In this document: positions 1-6,107 of the stretch, one piece after another
How the letters are laid out: the number at the start of each line of letters is the position of its first letter
Position numbering within the stretch: position 1 is the stretch's first letter
Assembly: GCA_002345215.1 (NCBI GenBank)
Contig: DDVH01000028.1
Coordinates: 67,104 to 74,067 of the forward strand
Origin: Anaerolineales bacterium UBA2317
GTDB lineage: Bacteria > Chloroflexota > Anaerolineae > Anaerolineales > Villigracilaceae
Reading direction: 5' to 3'
DNA: 6,964 bases
Made by a program: the position numbers and the translations under genes
The notes under the pieces: model-generated
Database searches by the model: none
Told to the model about the DNA's origin: nothing
Seen by the model: the letters and a program-made list of their open reading frames with translations, nothing else

Positions 1-1
1 T

Positions 2-688
2 ATCGTGTCTTGGGATTTTGCCGCTGCTACTCGCCCTGGTTGGAATTCTACTATTTTTGGTCCATACTTCGTTATCGGTGCTTTACATTCAGGTATGGGT
101 GCGGCAGTTGTAGTGCTTGCCGCAGTTCGCAAGTTCATCAAGAATATGGATTACTTCATCCGTGCCGAACATTTTGATGCCATCGGTAAACTCATGCTCA
201 TTATTTCAATGGGTTGGGCTTATTTCTTCTTCAATGATTATATGGTGCAATGGTATGGTGGCGATAAATGGACGAAACAGTTGCTTCATTTCCACGAAGC
301 CGGTCCATTAGGTTGGATGTGGTTCTTGATGTTAATTGTCAATATTGCTATTCCATGGGCAATTCTTTGGAATCCAAAGTGGCGCTCTACACCGTGGTTA
401 GTGTCTATTGTTGGTATTTTGATTAATGTTGGTATGTGGCTAGAGCGTTATATCATCATCCCAATTTCATTGACGATTAACCGCATGCCGTTCACTTGGC
501 GTCAATACACACCAGGCATCGAAATTCCGCTTGGTATTGGTACGCTTGTTTTATTCATCCTGTTATATGTCATCTTTGCAAAATTAATCCCAATGATTCC
601 TGTTTGGGAAGTGCAAGAAGGTCAGATGGCACATCAACTTAAGAAATTTGGACGCGAAACAGTCGTTCAAGTTAGCGAATTGGAATAG
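2..688 (+). CDS. actC: ActC, NrfD/PsrC-like quinol-site membrane subunit of alternative complex III (5' partial)
   Basis: This is the C-terminal half of the large polytopic subunit of alternative complex III, which in this family binds menaquinol next to the iron-sulfur subunit ActB. The frame is open from base 2 (I-V-S-W-D-F), so the GTG at position 5 is an internal Val and not a start; the gene begins left of the window. About 229 residues are visible, with five membrane spans (numbering from that Val, roughly 24-44, 58-80, 101-121, 128-154 and 172-198), which fits the second half of a ten-helix NrfD-family protein. The typical Met-Trp-Leu-Glu-Arg-Tyr stretch lies in the fourth span. The stop codon overlaps the Shine-Dalgarno sequence of actD. 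The ActC call rather than ActF rests on the ActD and ActE genes that follow directly. Family assignment is by sequence style, not by a search. Confidence 0.88.
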   Translation: MVSWDFAAATRPGWNSTIFGPYFVIGALHSGMGAAVVVLAAVRKFIKNMDYFIRAEHFDAIGKLMLIISMGWAYFFFNDYMVQWYGGDKWTKQLLHFHEAGPLGWMWFLMLIVNIAIPWAILWNPKWRSTPWLVSIVGILINVGMWLERYIIIPISLTINRMPFTWRQYTPGIEIPLGIGTLVLFILLYVIFAKLIPMIPVWEVQEGQMAHQLKKFGRETVVQVSELE

Positions 689-692
689 GAGG
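687..692 (+). promoter_or_regulatory. Ribosome binding site of actD
   Basis: A perfect AGGAGG overlaps the TAG stop of actC (686-688) and sits 5 nt before the ATG at 698. It fixes the actD start and suggests translational coupling to actC. Confidence 0.85.
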
Positions 693-697
693 ACGCA

Positions 698-1243
698 ATG
701 GCTGAATCCAAATCTAAAAAATCACCTGGCGTGTTAGCAGTCTTTGGAGACCTTGACCCAACTGCAAATGCAATTGAGCAACTCCGAAAGTTAGGGGTTA
801 GCGATGATTGTATGTATATAGTATCAGGCGTCCCTGTGACTGAGGCGATGTTAGGTCGCCCGCCGCAACATTCAAATGTGCCACGTGTCGCCATGGGCGG
901 AGCCATCTTGGGTTTTTCGGCGGCATCTTTCTTGGCTTTTATTGCGCCATATTGGTATCCGTATCCGATTCAAGTAAGCACACAAGCATTTGTGCCATGG
1001 CCCCCAACCTTCGTTATTTTATTTGAATTAACCATGCTTGGAATGTTACTGTCCACTTTCTTAGCAGTCTTTTTAGATAGTTTTTTCCCTAACTATCGCC
1101 CAATGCAATATGTGCCAGAAGTAAGTGACGGCAAATATGCCATTATTGTGGACTGTGCGCATGTAGAAGAAAGCAAAATTAAAGACTTGTTGAAAAAACT
1201 TGGCGCAGAATCCATCAAGCCTGCGGAGGCGCAACAATTATGA
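698..1243 (+). CDS. actD: ActD, DUF3341 membrane subunit of alternative complex III
   Basis: ActD is a small structural subunit of alternative complex III; its electron-transfer role, if any, is not established. The 181 residues show the family layout: an N-terminal soluble part with Gly-Val-Leu-Ala-Val-Phe at 11-16 followed by an 'A..AI..LR.LGV' helix, two membrane spans at about 64-85 and 103-127 separated by an aromatic and proline-rich loop (Tyr-Trp-Tyr-Pro-Tyr-Pro at 85-90), then a soluble tail with 'VSDGKYAIIVDC' and a closing 'L..LGAESI'. It contains no haem or metal motif, as expected. The ATG at 698 is chosen because of the AGGAGG just upstream. The gene starts 9 nt after actC and ends in an ATGA overlap with actE, so the three are certainly one transcript. 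Confidence 0.9.
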   Translation: MAESKSKKSPGVLAVFGDLDPTANAIEQLRKLGVSDDCMYIVSGVPVTEAMLGRPPQHSNVPRVAMGGAILGFSAASFLAFIAPYWYPYPIQVSTQAFVPWPPTFVILFELTMLGMLLSTFLAVFLDSFFPNYRPMQYVPEVSDGKYAIIVDCAHVEESKIKDLLKKLGAESIKPAEAQQL

Positions 1244-1788
1244 GATTACTAAGACAACTTGCTGTTGTGTTCACAGCATTAGGCATTATTGCCCTGACAA
1301 TTATGACCTTTTCATTTGATGTAATCAAAATTGATTGGGTTGTATTTATGGAACTTCAAGATTCTTTTGACGACCAAGAAGCACCATTGGCAGTGCCAGC
1401 CCGTTCCGTTCCAGTGGATGGGGTAGCATATTTGTCTGGTTCTGACCCTGCGAATCCAATTCCGGCAGATGAAGACTCTGTAGCGCGTGGTGAGAATTTA
1501 TATCAAATCCATTGTGCAGTGTGTCATGGAGCAACAGGAACAGAAATAACCACTGTTTCTTCGTTTTTTGTAAAAGTAAAACCAACCAACCTTTCTAGTG
1601 AAGAAGCGCAAGCTTTATCAGATGGTCAAATTTTCCTTACCATTTCAAATGGAAAATTTAATCCGAATAACTCTCTTTTCCCTGATGTTGACTTTTCCGG
1701 TCAATGCCCGCCTTTGAACGAAAACCTGACAGTGCGTGAGCGTTGGGATATTGTCAACTTCGTCCGCACACTTGCTGGAACAGAATGA
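1240..1788 (+). CDS. actE: ActE, membrane-anchored monohaem cytochrome c of alternative complex III
   Basis: ActE carries a single c-type haem on the outer face of alternative complex III. The 182 residues have an uncleaved-looking N-terminal membrane helix (about 8-26, no lipobox Cys, unlike lipoprotein ActE forms). A linker then reads 'EAPLAVPARSVPVDG' (48-61), typical of ActE, and is followed by a cytochrome c domain with the haem site Cys-Ala-Val-Cys-His at 92-96 inside 'G.NLY..HCAVCHG'. The C-terminal helix is 'RERWDIVNFVRTL'. The odd point is the sixth ligand: from residue 97 to the end there is no Met and no His, and Cys156 (Q-C-P-P-L) stands where 'M-P-P' is expected. The start is fixed by the ATGA overlap with actD and by GGAGG at 1225-1229. 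The reading frame is otherwise intact, so the haem probably binds, but with unusual ligation. Confidence 0.88.
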   Translation: MRLLRQLAVVFTALGIIALTIMTFSFDVIKIDWVVFMELQDSFDDQEAPLAVPARSVPVDGVAYLSGSDPANPIPADEDSVARGENLYQIHCAVCHGATGTEITTVSSFFVKVKPTNLSSEEAQALSDGQIFLTISNGKFNPNNSLFPDVDFSGQCPPLNENLTVRERWDIVNFVRTLAGTE

Positions 1789-1804
1789 GAGAGGGAGAGA
1801 TACA

Positions 1805-2221
1805 ATGAATGATGATGTAAAAGGTTATATTTACGGAACAATCGTAATTTTTCTCATTGGTGTAATGGCATGGGTTGGTTTTCTATATATCAATTCTTGT
1901 GGTTTTACACTCACTTGCTATCGTGGCGAACTTCCCGTATACCGAACTCCAGTGCCTACTTTGGTCCCCGCTACCATGCCTGTCATGCAACCTGAAACAA
2001 GTTCATCAGAAGAAGTAACAACTCAAGAACTATGTGAAGTGAATGCCCAAGCATTAATTGAAGCGTGGGTTGTTTCAGGTGTGGCTGAAACACAAACATT
2101 TCAGTTTACCGATGATAATGGCTTGACCTGTCAGACCACATTTGCAGAAGCCAAATCATTATTTGATAATACCCAAGAACTTTCAAGTCAAACACTTTTT
2201 GTTGGCAAACCAGTTCAATAA
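1805..2221 (+). CDS. Small single-helix membrane protein at the end of the ACIII operon, function unknown
   Basis: I do not recognise this 138-residue protein with confidence. It has an acidic short N-terminus, one membrane span at about residues 10-30, then a Cys-containing stretch (S-C-G-F and T-C-Y-R), a proline and threonine-rich linker ('RTPVPTLVPATMPV') and a C-terminal domain of about 65 residues with two more Cys. It has no CXXCH, so it binds no c haem by the usual motif. The start at 1805 is chosen over the in-frame upstream ATG at 1736, which lies inside actE; the purine-rich GAGGGAGAG at 1791-1799 sits just before 1805. The gene follows actE by 16 nt and is the last before the terminator, so it is co-transcribed and is probably an accessory ACIII subunit or assembly factor. 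It could be a lineage-specific counterpart of ActG or a cytochrome relative that has lost its haem domain; both ideas are inference. Confidence 0.75.
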   Translation: MNDDVKGYIYGTIVIFLIGVMAWVGFLYINSCGFTLTCYRGELPVYRTPVPTLVPATMPVMQPETSSSEEVTTQELCEVNAQALIEAWVVSGVAETQTFQFTDDNGLTCQTTFAEAKSLFDNTQELSSQTLFVGKPVQ

Positions 2222-2235
2222 TAAATAACAACACA

Positions 2236-2272
2236 AAAAGACCTGACTTTATAAGTCAGGTCTTTTATTTTT
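2236..2272 (+). terminator. Rho-independent terminator of the ACIII operon
   Basis: A perfect 14-bp stem (2236-2249 pairing with 2253-2266, core GACCTGACTT) closes a 3-nt loop and runs into T-rich sequence. Its ends are A-rich on one side and T-rich on the other, so it can also stop transcription coming from the right on the minus strand. Confidence 0.92.
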
Positions 2273-2402
2273 AATCAGATATAAATTCATTCGCTTCATT
2301 CTAGACTTGTATCCTGCGAAACCCGCGGAAGCATTATCTACGGGAAATGAAAACATCCCTTGCGGAATGTCATCTCCTCAATGGAGCTCACGAACCTAAA
2401 AT
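2273..2402 (-). ncRNA. Candidate minus-strand structured RNA between the tRNA terminator and the ACIII terminator
   Basis: This stretch has no convincing protein gene but is visibly richer in G and C than the flanking spacer. Read on the minus strand it shows three successive hairpins: CTCC/GGAG (2374-2386), ACATTCC-GCAA-GGGATGT with a GNRA tetraloop (2353-2370), and TCCGCG-GGTTT-CGC(A)GGA (2312-2329). The second hairpin pairs fully only on the minus strand, through a U-G pair that becomes a C-A mismatch on the plus strand. The bidirectional hairpin at 2236-2266 would end such a transcript. No clear separate promoter is visible, so it could be read-through from the tRNA. It matches no RNA family that I know, and it may simply be a decayed repeat. 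Confidence 0.22.
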
Positions 2403-2432
2403 AAAAATACTCCTAAACGAAGGAGTATTTTT
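2403..2432 (-). terminator. Terminator downstream of tRNA-Ser
   Basis: A 12-bp stem (2403-2414 with 2421-2432, core TACTCCT/AGGAGTA) with a 6-nt loop lies directly past the 3' end of the minus-strand tRNA. Read on the minus strand it ends in a T-rich run, so it fits as the tRNA terminator. Confidence 0.82.
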
Positions 2433-2522
2433 TGGCGGAGAGAGCGGGATTCGAACCCGCGAACCTTTGAGGGTTACACGCTTTCCAAGCGTGCGCGCTA
2501 AGCCAGACTACGCGATCTCTCC
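2433..2522 (-). tRNA. tRNA-Ser (anticodon GGA), CCA encoded
   Basis: On the minus strand this folds as a class II tRNA. The acceptor GGAGAGA pairs with TCTCTCC. A D-arm with AGTCTGG is followed by the anticodon stem CACGC/GCGTG around the loop TTGGAAA (anticodon GGA at 2484-2486, reading UCC/UCU serine codons). The long variable arm has an AACC/GGTT stem, and the T-arm is GCGGG-TTCGAAT-CCCGC. The discriminator is G at 2436 and the CCA end is encoded at 2433-2435. The gene stands alone with its own promoter and terminator. Confidence 0.97.
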
Positions 2523-2543
2523 AATTTGATGTCAAGCGGGGGG

Positions 2544-2552
2544 ATTATACCA
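2544..2552 (-). promoter_or_regulatory. Extended -10 promoter of tRNA-Ser
   Basis: The minus strand reads TGG-TATAAT, a consensus -10 hexamer (2544-2549) with the TGn extension. Transcription would begin near 2537, about 15 nt before the tRNA 5' end. No good -35 hexamer is seen at 16-18 nt, as is common for extended -10 promoters. Confidence 0.65.
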
Positions 2553-2558
2553 GAAGAT

Positions 2559-2586
2559 TTGAACAAGTAATCTAAAATTTTATTAA
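2559..2586 (+). promoter_or_regulatory. Possible promoter of the dienelactone hydrolase gene
   Basis: TTGAAC (2559-2564) and TATTAA (2581-2586) are spaced by 16 nt and each match the sigma-70 consensus at four of six positions. They lie 36 nt before the start codon at 2623 and back onto the divergent tRNA promoter. In AT-rich spacer this is only suggestive. Confidence 0.3.
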
Positions 2587-2622
2587 TCCATAATTGATAT
2601 TATTTTCTAAAGGAGCCAGATA

Positions 2623-3531
2623 ATGAAAACCTTCAAACGCCTCTTACTGACTTTATGCTTGATACTTCTCGTCCTTGTTCTTTTCATTCCTCTCAGCATT
2701 TTTGTGGACTTGTTGCTTGGTAGAAACCGTGTCGAAGCGTTGACCAACACCACAATCACTGGCATCAACAACACACCAGATGTCCGTGCTTATGTGACGA
2801 GACCACAAGGAGATGGACCTTTTCCAACAGTGATAATGATTCATGAATTTTACGGCGTGAATGAGAGACTTATTTCCAAAGCAGGTTTGCTAGCAGAAGA
2901 AGGCTATCTCGTCATCGTCCCTGATACATTTCGCGGCTCAACTACAGCATGGATTCCGAGGGCTATTTATCAGGTCATTAACACAAAACAAGAGGATGTA
3001 AATGCTGATTTAGATTCCGTGTATGCTTGGCTTGAGTCGCAGCCAGATGTGGATATAAATAGAGTGGGGATTGTTGGCTTTTGTTATGGCGGACGAGTTT
3101 CATTGTTATATAGTTTACATAATCCCAACATGGCGGCGACTGTTATCTTTTATGGCTCATCTGAAACAGACCCAGAAGTGTTGAAGAATTTATCTGGTCC
3201 TGTGCTTGGAATCTTCGGTGGAGCAGATGCTTCCATTCCACTAGAGGAAGTGACTGCTTTAGAAAACGGGCTTGAACAAGCGGGTATTCCACATCAAATT
3301 TCAATTTATGAGGGTCAGCCTCATGCTTTTTTGGTGGATGCGGATGGGATCAAAGCAGGTGGTGCACAAGCCGAAGCATGGAATGAAATGCTTTTATTTT
3401 TGGATGAAAACTTGAAGTCAAAATCATTTTCCCCAAAGAAAAATTCATTTGCTTACAATGCCCCATTCCCATGGGATTATTATATGATGTTAGTCTTTGA
3501 ACATGCTTTTGGAAGTGCCAGCCATCATTAA
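2623..3531 (+). CDS. Membrane-anchored dienelactone hydrolase family protein (alpha/beta hydrolase)
   Basis: The 302 residues begin with a membrane helix (about 7-31, no signal-peptidase site evident), so the catalytic domain probably sits outside the cytoplasmic membrane. The domain from about 52 to 265 is of the dienelactone hydrolase type. The oxyanion-side motif His-Glu-Phe-Tyr-Gly is at 74-78 (family Glu at 75), the nucleophile elbow is Gly-Phe-Cys-Tyr-Gly-Gly with Cys154, Asp202 is in 'GGADASIP', and His234 is in 'QPHAF'. The full Cys-Asp-His triad is present, so the enzyme is probably active on an ester or lactone; the substrate cannot be told from sequence. A tail of about 38 residues (265-302) rich in aromatics and ending in His-His extends past the usual fold. 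The start has AAAGGAG at 2609-2615, 7 nt upstream. It stands alone on its strand, between the tRNA and a gene remnant. Confidence 0.88.
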   Translation: MKTFKRLLLTLCLILLVLVLFIPLSIFVDLLLGRNRVEALTNTTITGINNTPDVRAYVTRPQGDGPFPTVIMIHEFYGVNERLISKAGLLAEEGYLVIVPDTFRGSTTAWIPRAIYQVINTKQEDVNADLDSVYAWLESQPDVDINRVGIVGFCYGGRVSLLYSLHNPNMAATVIFYGSSETDPEVLKNLSGPVLGIFGGADASIPLEEVTALENGLEQAGIPHQISIYEGQPHAFLVDADGIKAGGAQAEAWNEMLLFLDENLKSKSFSPKKNSFAYNAPFPWDYYMMLVFEHAFGSASHH

Positions 3532-3544
3532 TTGTAAGTTTTGA

Positions 3545-3764
3545 TTACGAAACTAGAAAATTTTTTATCTCATTCAATATCTTGACCATTTGTTTTCTGG
3601 CTTCGTCATCTCCTACGCCTGCAGTGCCGATGTTATCACCACGTTCTAAATTGATTTGAAATTTATCTAAAGTGATTTTTCTTTTTGCAAATTCATCCCA
3701 ATCCAGAAAATTTCGCCTTGATTCAATGGTCCAATCGTTTTTCCAATACAAACTGCCTGCACAA
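3545..3764 (-). pseudogene. Headless 3' fragment of the zinc-ribbon gene found at 6232-6744
   Basis: This holds only the last ~70 codons of the protein encoded in full at 6232-6744. The two agree almost base for base over 3559-3764 and then part abruptly at 3764. Upstream (higher coordinates) the frame continues into unrelated sequence and no zinc-ribbon part exists. Of the five substitutions, three are silent and two change residues (Met to Ile near the end and Gly to Ser at the start of the shared part). The final residues differ (NFLVS against KLLSD) because of a 1-nt indel in a T run and divergence after it, but a stop is kept. No start codon with a plausible ribosome site precedes it, and the terminator of the beta-helix gene lies just upstream, so it is probably not expressed. 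Confidence 0.85.
3559..3764 (-). repeat. Direct repeat, left copy (206 bp)
   Basis: This is nearly identical to 6245-6451 in the same orientation: five substitutions and one 1-nt length difference in a T run. The copies are about 2,690 bp apart, start to start, and bracket the beta-helix gene. Confidence 0.93.
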
Positions 3765-3835
3765 GTGGGTAACAGTTGGATAGTCGTTAACGATCCAAAA
3801 GGACAGTAATTTCTCTTGAAATTTATATTGATAAT

Positions 3836-3876
3836 ATAAAATAACAATCCCCCAAGTTTTAAATAGCTTGGAGGAT
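3836..3876 (-). terminator. Terminator of the beta-helix gene
   Basis: Read on the minus strand, ATCCTCCAAG (3867-3876) pairs with CTTGGGGGAT (3847-3856) through 10 bp with one U-G pair and a 10-nt loop, followed by a T-rich stretch. It begins 24 nt past the stop codon of the gene ending at 3901. Confidence 0.78.
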
Positions 3877-3900
3877 GTACTTTTACATGAAGTCTTAATC

Positions 3901-6102
3901 TTATCTATTAGTAGAGACTGCTGTGCTAGTGGAGCCGAGAATGTTGTTGGAAGCATCTCTAAACTCAATGAAAATGCGATGGAGAGCCGGGTCGAAAGAA
4001 ACACAACCATGGAAAGTGACAAAGACAGCCACTGTGCGGTTTTGCCCTGCGAGCACATCCTGCAAAATATTGTCACCAATGATAGCTCCAGTGCCCGGAT
4101 TGGTCTCTTGAATAGAAATAGTCAGAGGCAGAGAAGCCGAACCTGTATTAGCAAGCACAGAAACATCGCCAGTTGCATCCGTACCAACATTAGACATTGC
4201 CACCGCAAACGCATTGGTACCAGAGCAAGCCAGTTGATGGAAATCAGTAGTGGTGGTCAGAGCAATGATATCTGGACCTGCCGAAGCGGTAGCACGCAAT
4301 AACCAAGTGTTGATACCAGTCAGAAGAGAAGAAGAAGGAGCATTGCTAGCTTGTGCTTGGATATGGACTTGGGTGGCAGTGAAAGGAGCAGAAGGTGTGA
4401 AAGAAAGCAAATAACAAGCGACACTTGCAGGAGCGATATCGATAGCAGGATTGGCAGGACTGATGACAGCATTGGTAGCACAATTGGTTTGATAATAAGC
4501 AAAGGTACCAGCAGGAGCTGGATTCATGGAGAGTGTAACCCCGACAGCAGTTTCAGAACCAGAGTTGATGACAGTGTTGAAGATAGTAGTTGCCATGCCA
4601 ACCACAGGAGTGCGGCTGGTAGGCAACACTGAGTTTACTAAAGTGGTAGGTCCAGCCAAAACAAATTCATAAGCACCAACATCACAGACTGACCCTTGTG
4701 GGCGAGCTACCCCTCGTTGATCGGTAGCTTCGCAAGTTGCGTTATCGCCTGCATCAATCGCGGATGAGCCTGCTAACAATGCCATTGTTTGAGTAAATCC
4801 ACCGTTATTAGCTAGGCTACCAAGGTTTAATTCAATGAAAGTTTTTTGAATTGCATCTTTACAACTCCCATCGGTATCAATGTTATAACTATCCCCAGTA
4901 AAATAAGTATTGATATCGATCCCATCAAAATAACAATCTGCTAAACCATTATTTGCTACGATGGTATTGTAAATAGCAGTTGGTCCGTTGCCAGAAGTAT
5001 CATATAAATATAAACCGCCTTGTGTATTTCCGACAATCGTGCTGTTGTAAATGTTTAATTCACCTGCCCCTTCAGAAAATAGACCGCCTCCACGATTCGT
5101 TGCAGTATTGTTATATATAGTACTGTTCTCTATAATAACATCACCACTTAGATAAATTGCACCACCATCAAGGACTGCAATATTTCCTGTAATAGTACTA
5201 TTAGAAATATTCAAAACACTACTATAGCCAGTAAAAATACCGCTTCCGCGCCTAGCACTGTTTGACTGAATTGTACTATTTGTTATATTCATGTCATCGT
5301 TAATATAAATCCCCCCCCCTTGTGTATTGGAGATGGCAGTAACTGTATTGTTTGAAACAGTGACGCGATTCAGAGTCGCAGTAGAGGTTCCATTTTCAAA
5401 AGAAACTCCACCTCCATAACTATCTGCAAAATTTCCACTGACAGTGACATTGTTCATACTTAAAGTACCATTATTTGATGAAAACTGTACACCGCCACCT
5501 GACCAAAAACCATCGTTATTGCTGATTGTGCTGTTGGTAATTGTCAAAGAGCCAGTATCAGTACTCATAATTCCGCCGCCGCGTGGGTACACACAACCCA
5601 AAGGTGGAACAGTATCTGCTACTACAATATTATTGGTAATTACAACATCATTTAATGTTAAGAAACTTCGGTTATAGATGGCTCCACCTGAACATCCTTC
5701 TACATCTTCGGGGTCTGGCTGACCATTGGTCATAGTCAGCCCTGAGATGTTAACAGTGGTACCACTTGTAATCTCAAAGATACGAGAGGTATTGTTCCCA
5801 TCAATTGTGAGTGATGAAGAGCCATTACCTTCAATAGTGAGGTTTTTGGAAATCTGTAAATGTGACCCTCCCAAAGTTATCGTGCCATTAACACTAAAGA
5901 TAATTGTGTCATTACCGCCTGCATCTGCAAGAATAATTGCATCGCGCAAAGAGCAATCACCATCTAAGCAGGAACCATCATTTTCATCAACGAGTGTGTT
6001 GACTGTTAATGTGGCGGCATAAGCAGGTTGAACACCTATCAGAGCCAACATTATTATTAAACAAAAAAAAACGGATAAAAACTTGCTTTGGGTCCTGTAC
6101 AT
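3901..6102 (-). CDS. Secreted CSLREA-domain parallel beta-helix surface protein
   Basis: A 733-residue exported protein. Residues 1-29 form a signal peptide (basic start, hydrophobic core, A-Y-A cleavage site). Next comes the CSLREA domain (about 31-70, Cys-Ser-Leu-Arg-Asp-Ala-Ile at 50-56). A right-handed beta-helix follows to about 390, with repeated coils of the type 'I.NSTI..N' (for example 188-196, 273-281, 298-306, 324-332, 351-359) and Gly-Gly-Gly/Ala turns. A choice-of-anchor-Q-like end (429-480) has 'NNGGFTQTMAL', 'SAIDAGD', 'DQRGVARPQG' and 'CDVGAYEF'. Residues 485-733 look like two beta-sandwich domains with Cys pairs. No LPXTG, PEP-CTERM or C-terminal helix is seen, so it is probably released or bound non-covalently. 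Such proteins often bind or cleave polysaccharides, but no catalytic residues can be named. GAGGAG at 6108-6113, 5 nt before the ATG, fixes the start. The coding strand has a nine-G tract and a nine-T tract in the signal peptide. Confidence 0.88.
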   Translation of the reverse strand: MYRTQSKFLSVFFCLIIMLALIGVQPAYAATLTVNTLVDENDGSCLDGDCSLRDAIILADAGGNDTIIFSVNGTITLGGSHLQISKNLTIEGNGSSSLTIDGNNTSRIFEITSGTTVNISGLTMTNGQPDPEDVEGCSGGAIYNRSFLTLNDVVITNNIVVADTVPPLGCVYPRGGGIMSTDTGSLTITNSTISNNDGFWSGGGVQFSSNNGTLSMNNVTVSGNFADSYGGGVSFENGTSTATLNRVTVSNNTVTAISNTQGGGIYINDDMNITNSTIQSNSARRGSGIFTGYSSVLNISNSTITGNIAVLDGGAIYLSGDVIIENSTIYNNTATNRGGGLFSEGAGELNIYNSTIVGNTQGGLYLYDTSGNGPTAIYNTIVANNGLADCYFDGIDINTYFTGDSYNIDTDGSCKDAIQKTFIELNLGSLANNGGFTQTMALLAGSSAIDAGDNATCEATDQRGVARPQGSVCDVGAYEFVLAGPTTLVNSVLPTSRTPVVGMATTIFNTVINSGSETAVGVTLSMNPAPAGTFAYYQTNCATNAVISPANPAIDIAPASVACYLLSFTPSAPFTATQVHIQAQASNAPSSSLLTGINTWLLRATASAGPDIIALTTTTDFHQLACSGTNAFAVAMSNVGTDATGDVSVLANTGSASLPLTISIQETNPGTGAIIGDNILQDVLAGQNRTVAVFVTFHGCVSFDPALHRIFIEFRDASNNILGSTSTAVSTNR
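5311..5319 (-). repeat. Nine-G homopolymer in the beta-helix coding strand
   Basis: The plus strand shows nine C in a row, read on the coding strand as GGG-GGG-GGG for Gly262-264. The other Gly-triplet turns of the same protein use mixed codons (such as GGT-GGC-GGT), so this run is not forced by the protein sequence. Loss or gain of one G would break the frame. Confidence 0.9.
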
Positions 6103-6107
6103 AATTT

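Noticed and set aside
1736..1804. Upstream in-frame start for the last ACIII operon gene
   Set aside because: It lies within actE and has no ribosome site; the purine-rich site at 1791-1799 points to 1805.
2249..2356. Minus-strand 35-codon frame containing 'SAGFAGYKSRMKRM'
   Set aside because: It has no properly spaced ribosome site and its stop lies inside the terminator stem. A structured RNA or decayed repeat explains the stretch at least as well.
2347..2529. Plus-strand 60-codon reading frame with 'GESGIRTREPLR'
   Set aside because: It is a read-through of the antisense strand of the tRNA-Ser gene and its terminator; such frames are a familiar annotation artefact.
3765..3809. Short plus-strand frame reading 'VGNSWIVVNDPKGQ' then stop
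   Set aside because: It looks faintly like a gene tail but is only 14 codons long, and just upstream it enters the antisense of the zinc-ribbon fragment. It may be a relic at the duplication edge, but cannot be supported.
3868..4632. Several plus-strand and minus-strand frames of 60-144 codons across the 3' end of the beta-helix gene
   Set aside because: They are shadows of the long minus-strand gene, with low-complexity or unlikely protein content and no ribosome sites. The frame reaching down to 3723 runs through the terminator.
5161..5560. Recurrent plus-strand motifs such as GTACTATT or GTGCTGTT resembling a repeat array
   Set aside because: They are the antisense of the repeated Asn-Ser-Thr-Ile coils of the beta-helix, with uneven spacing and no conserved spacer, so they are not CRISPR or another DNA-level array.
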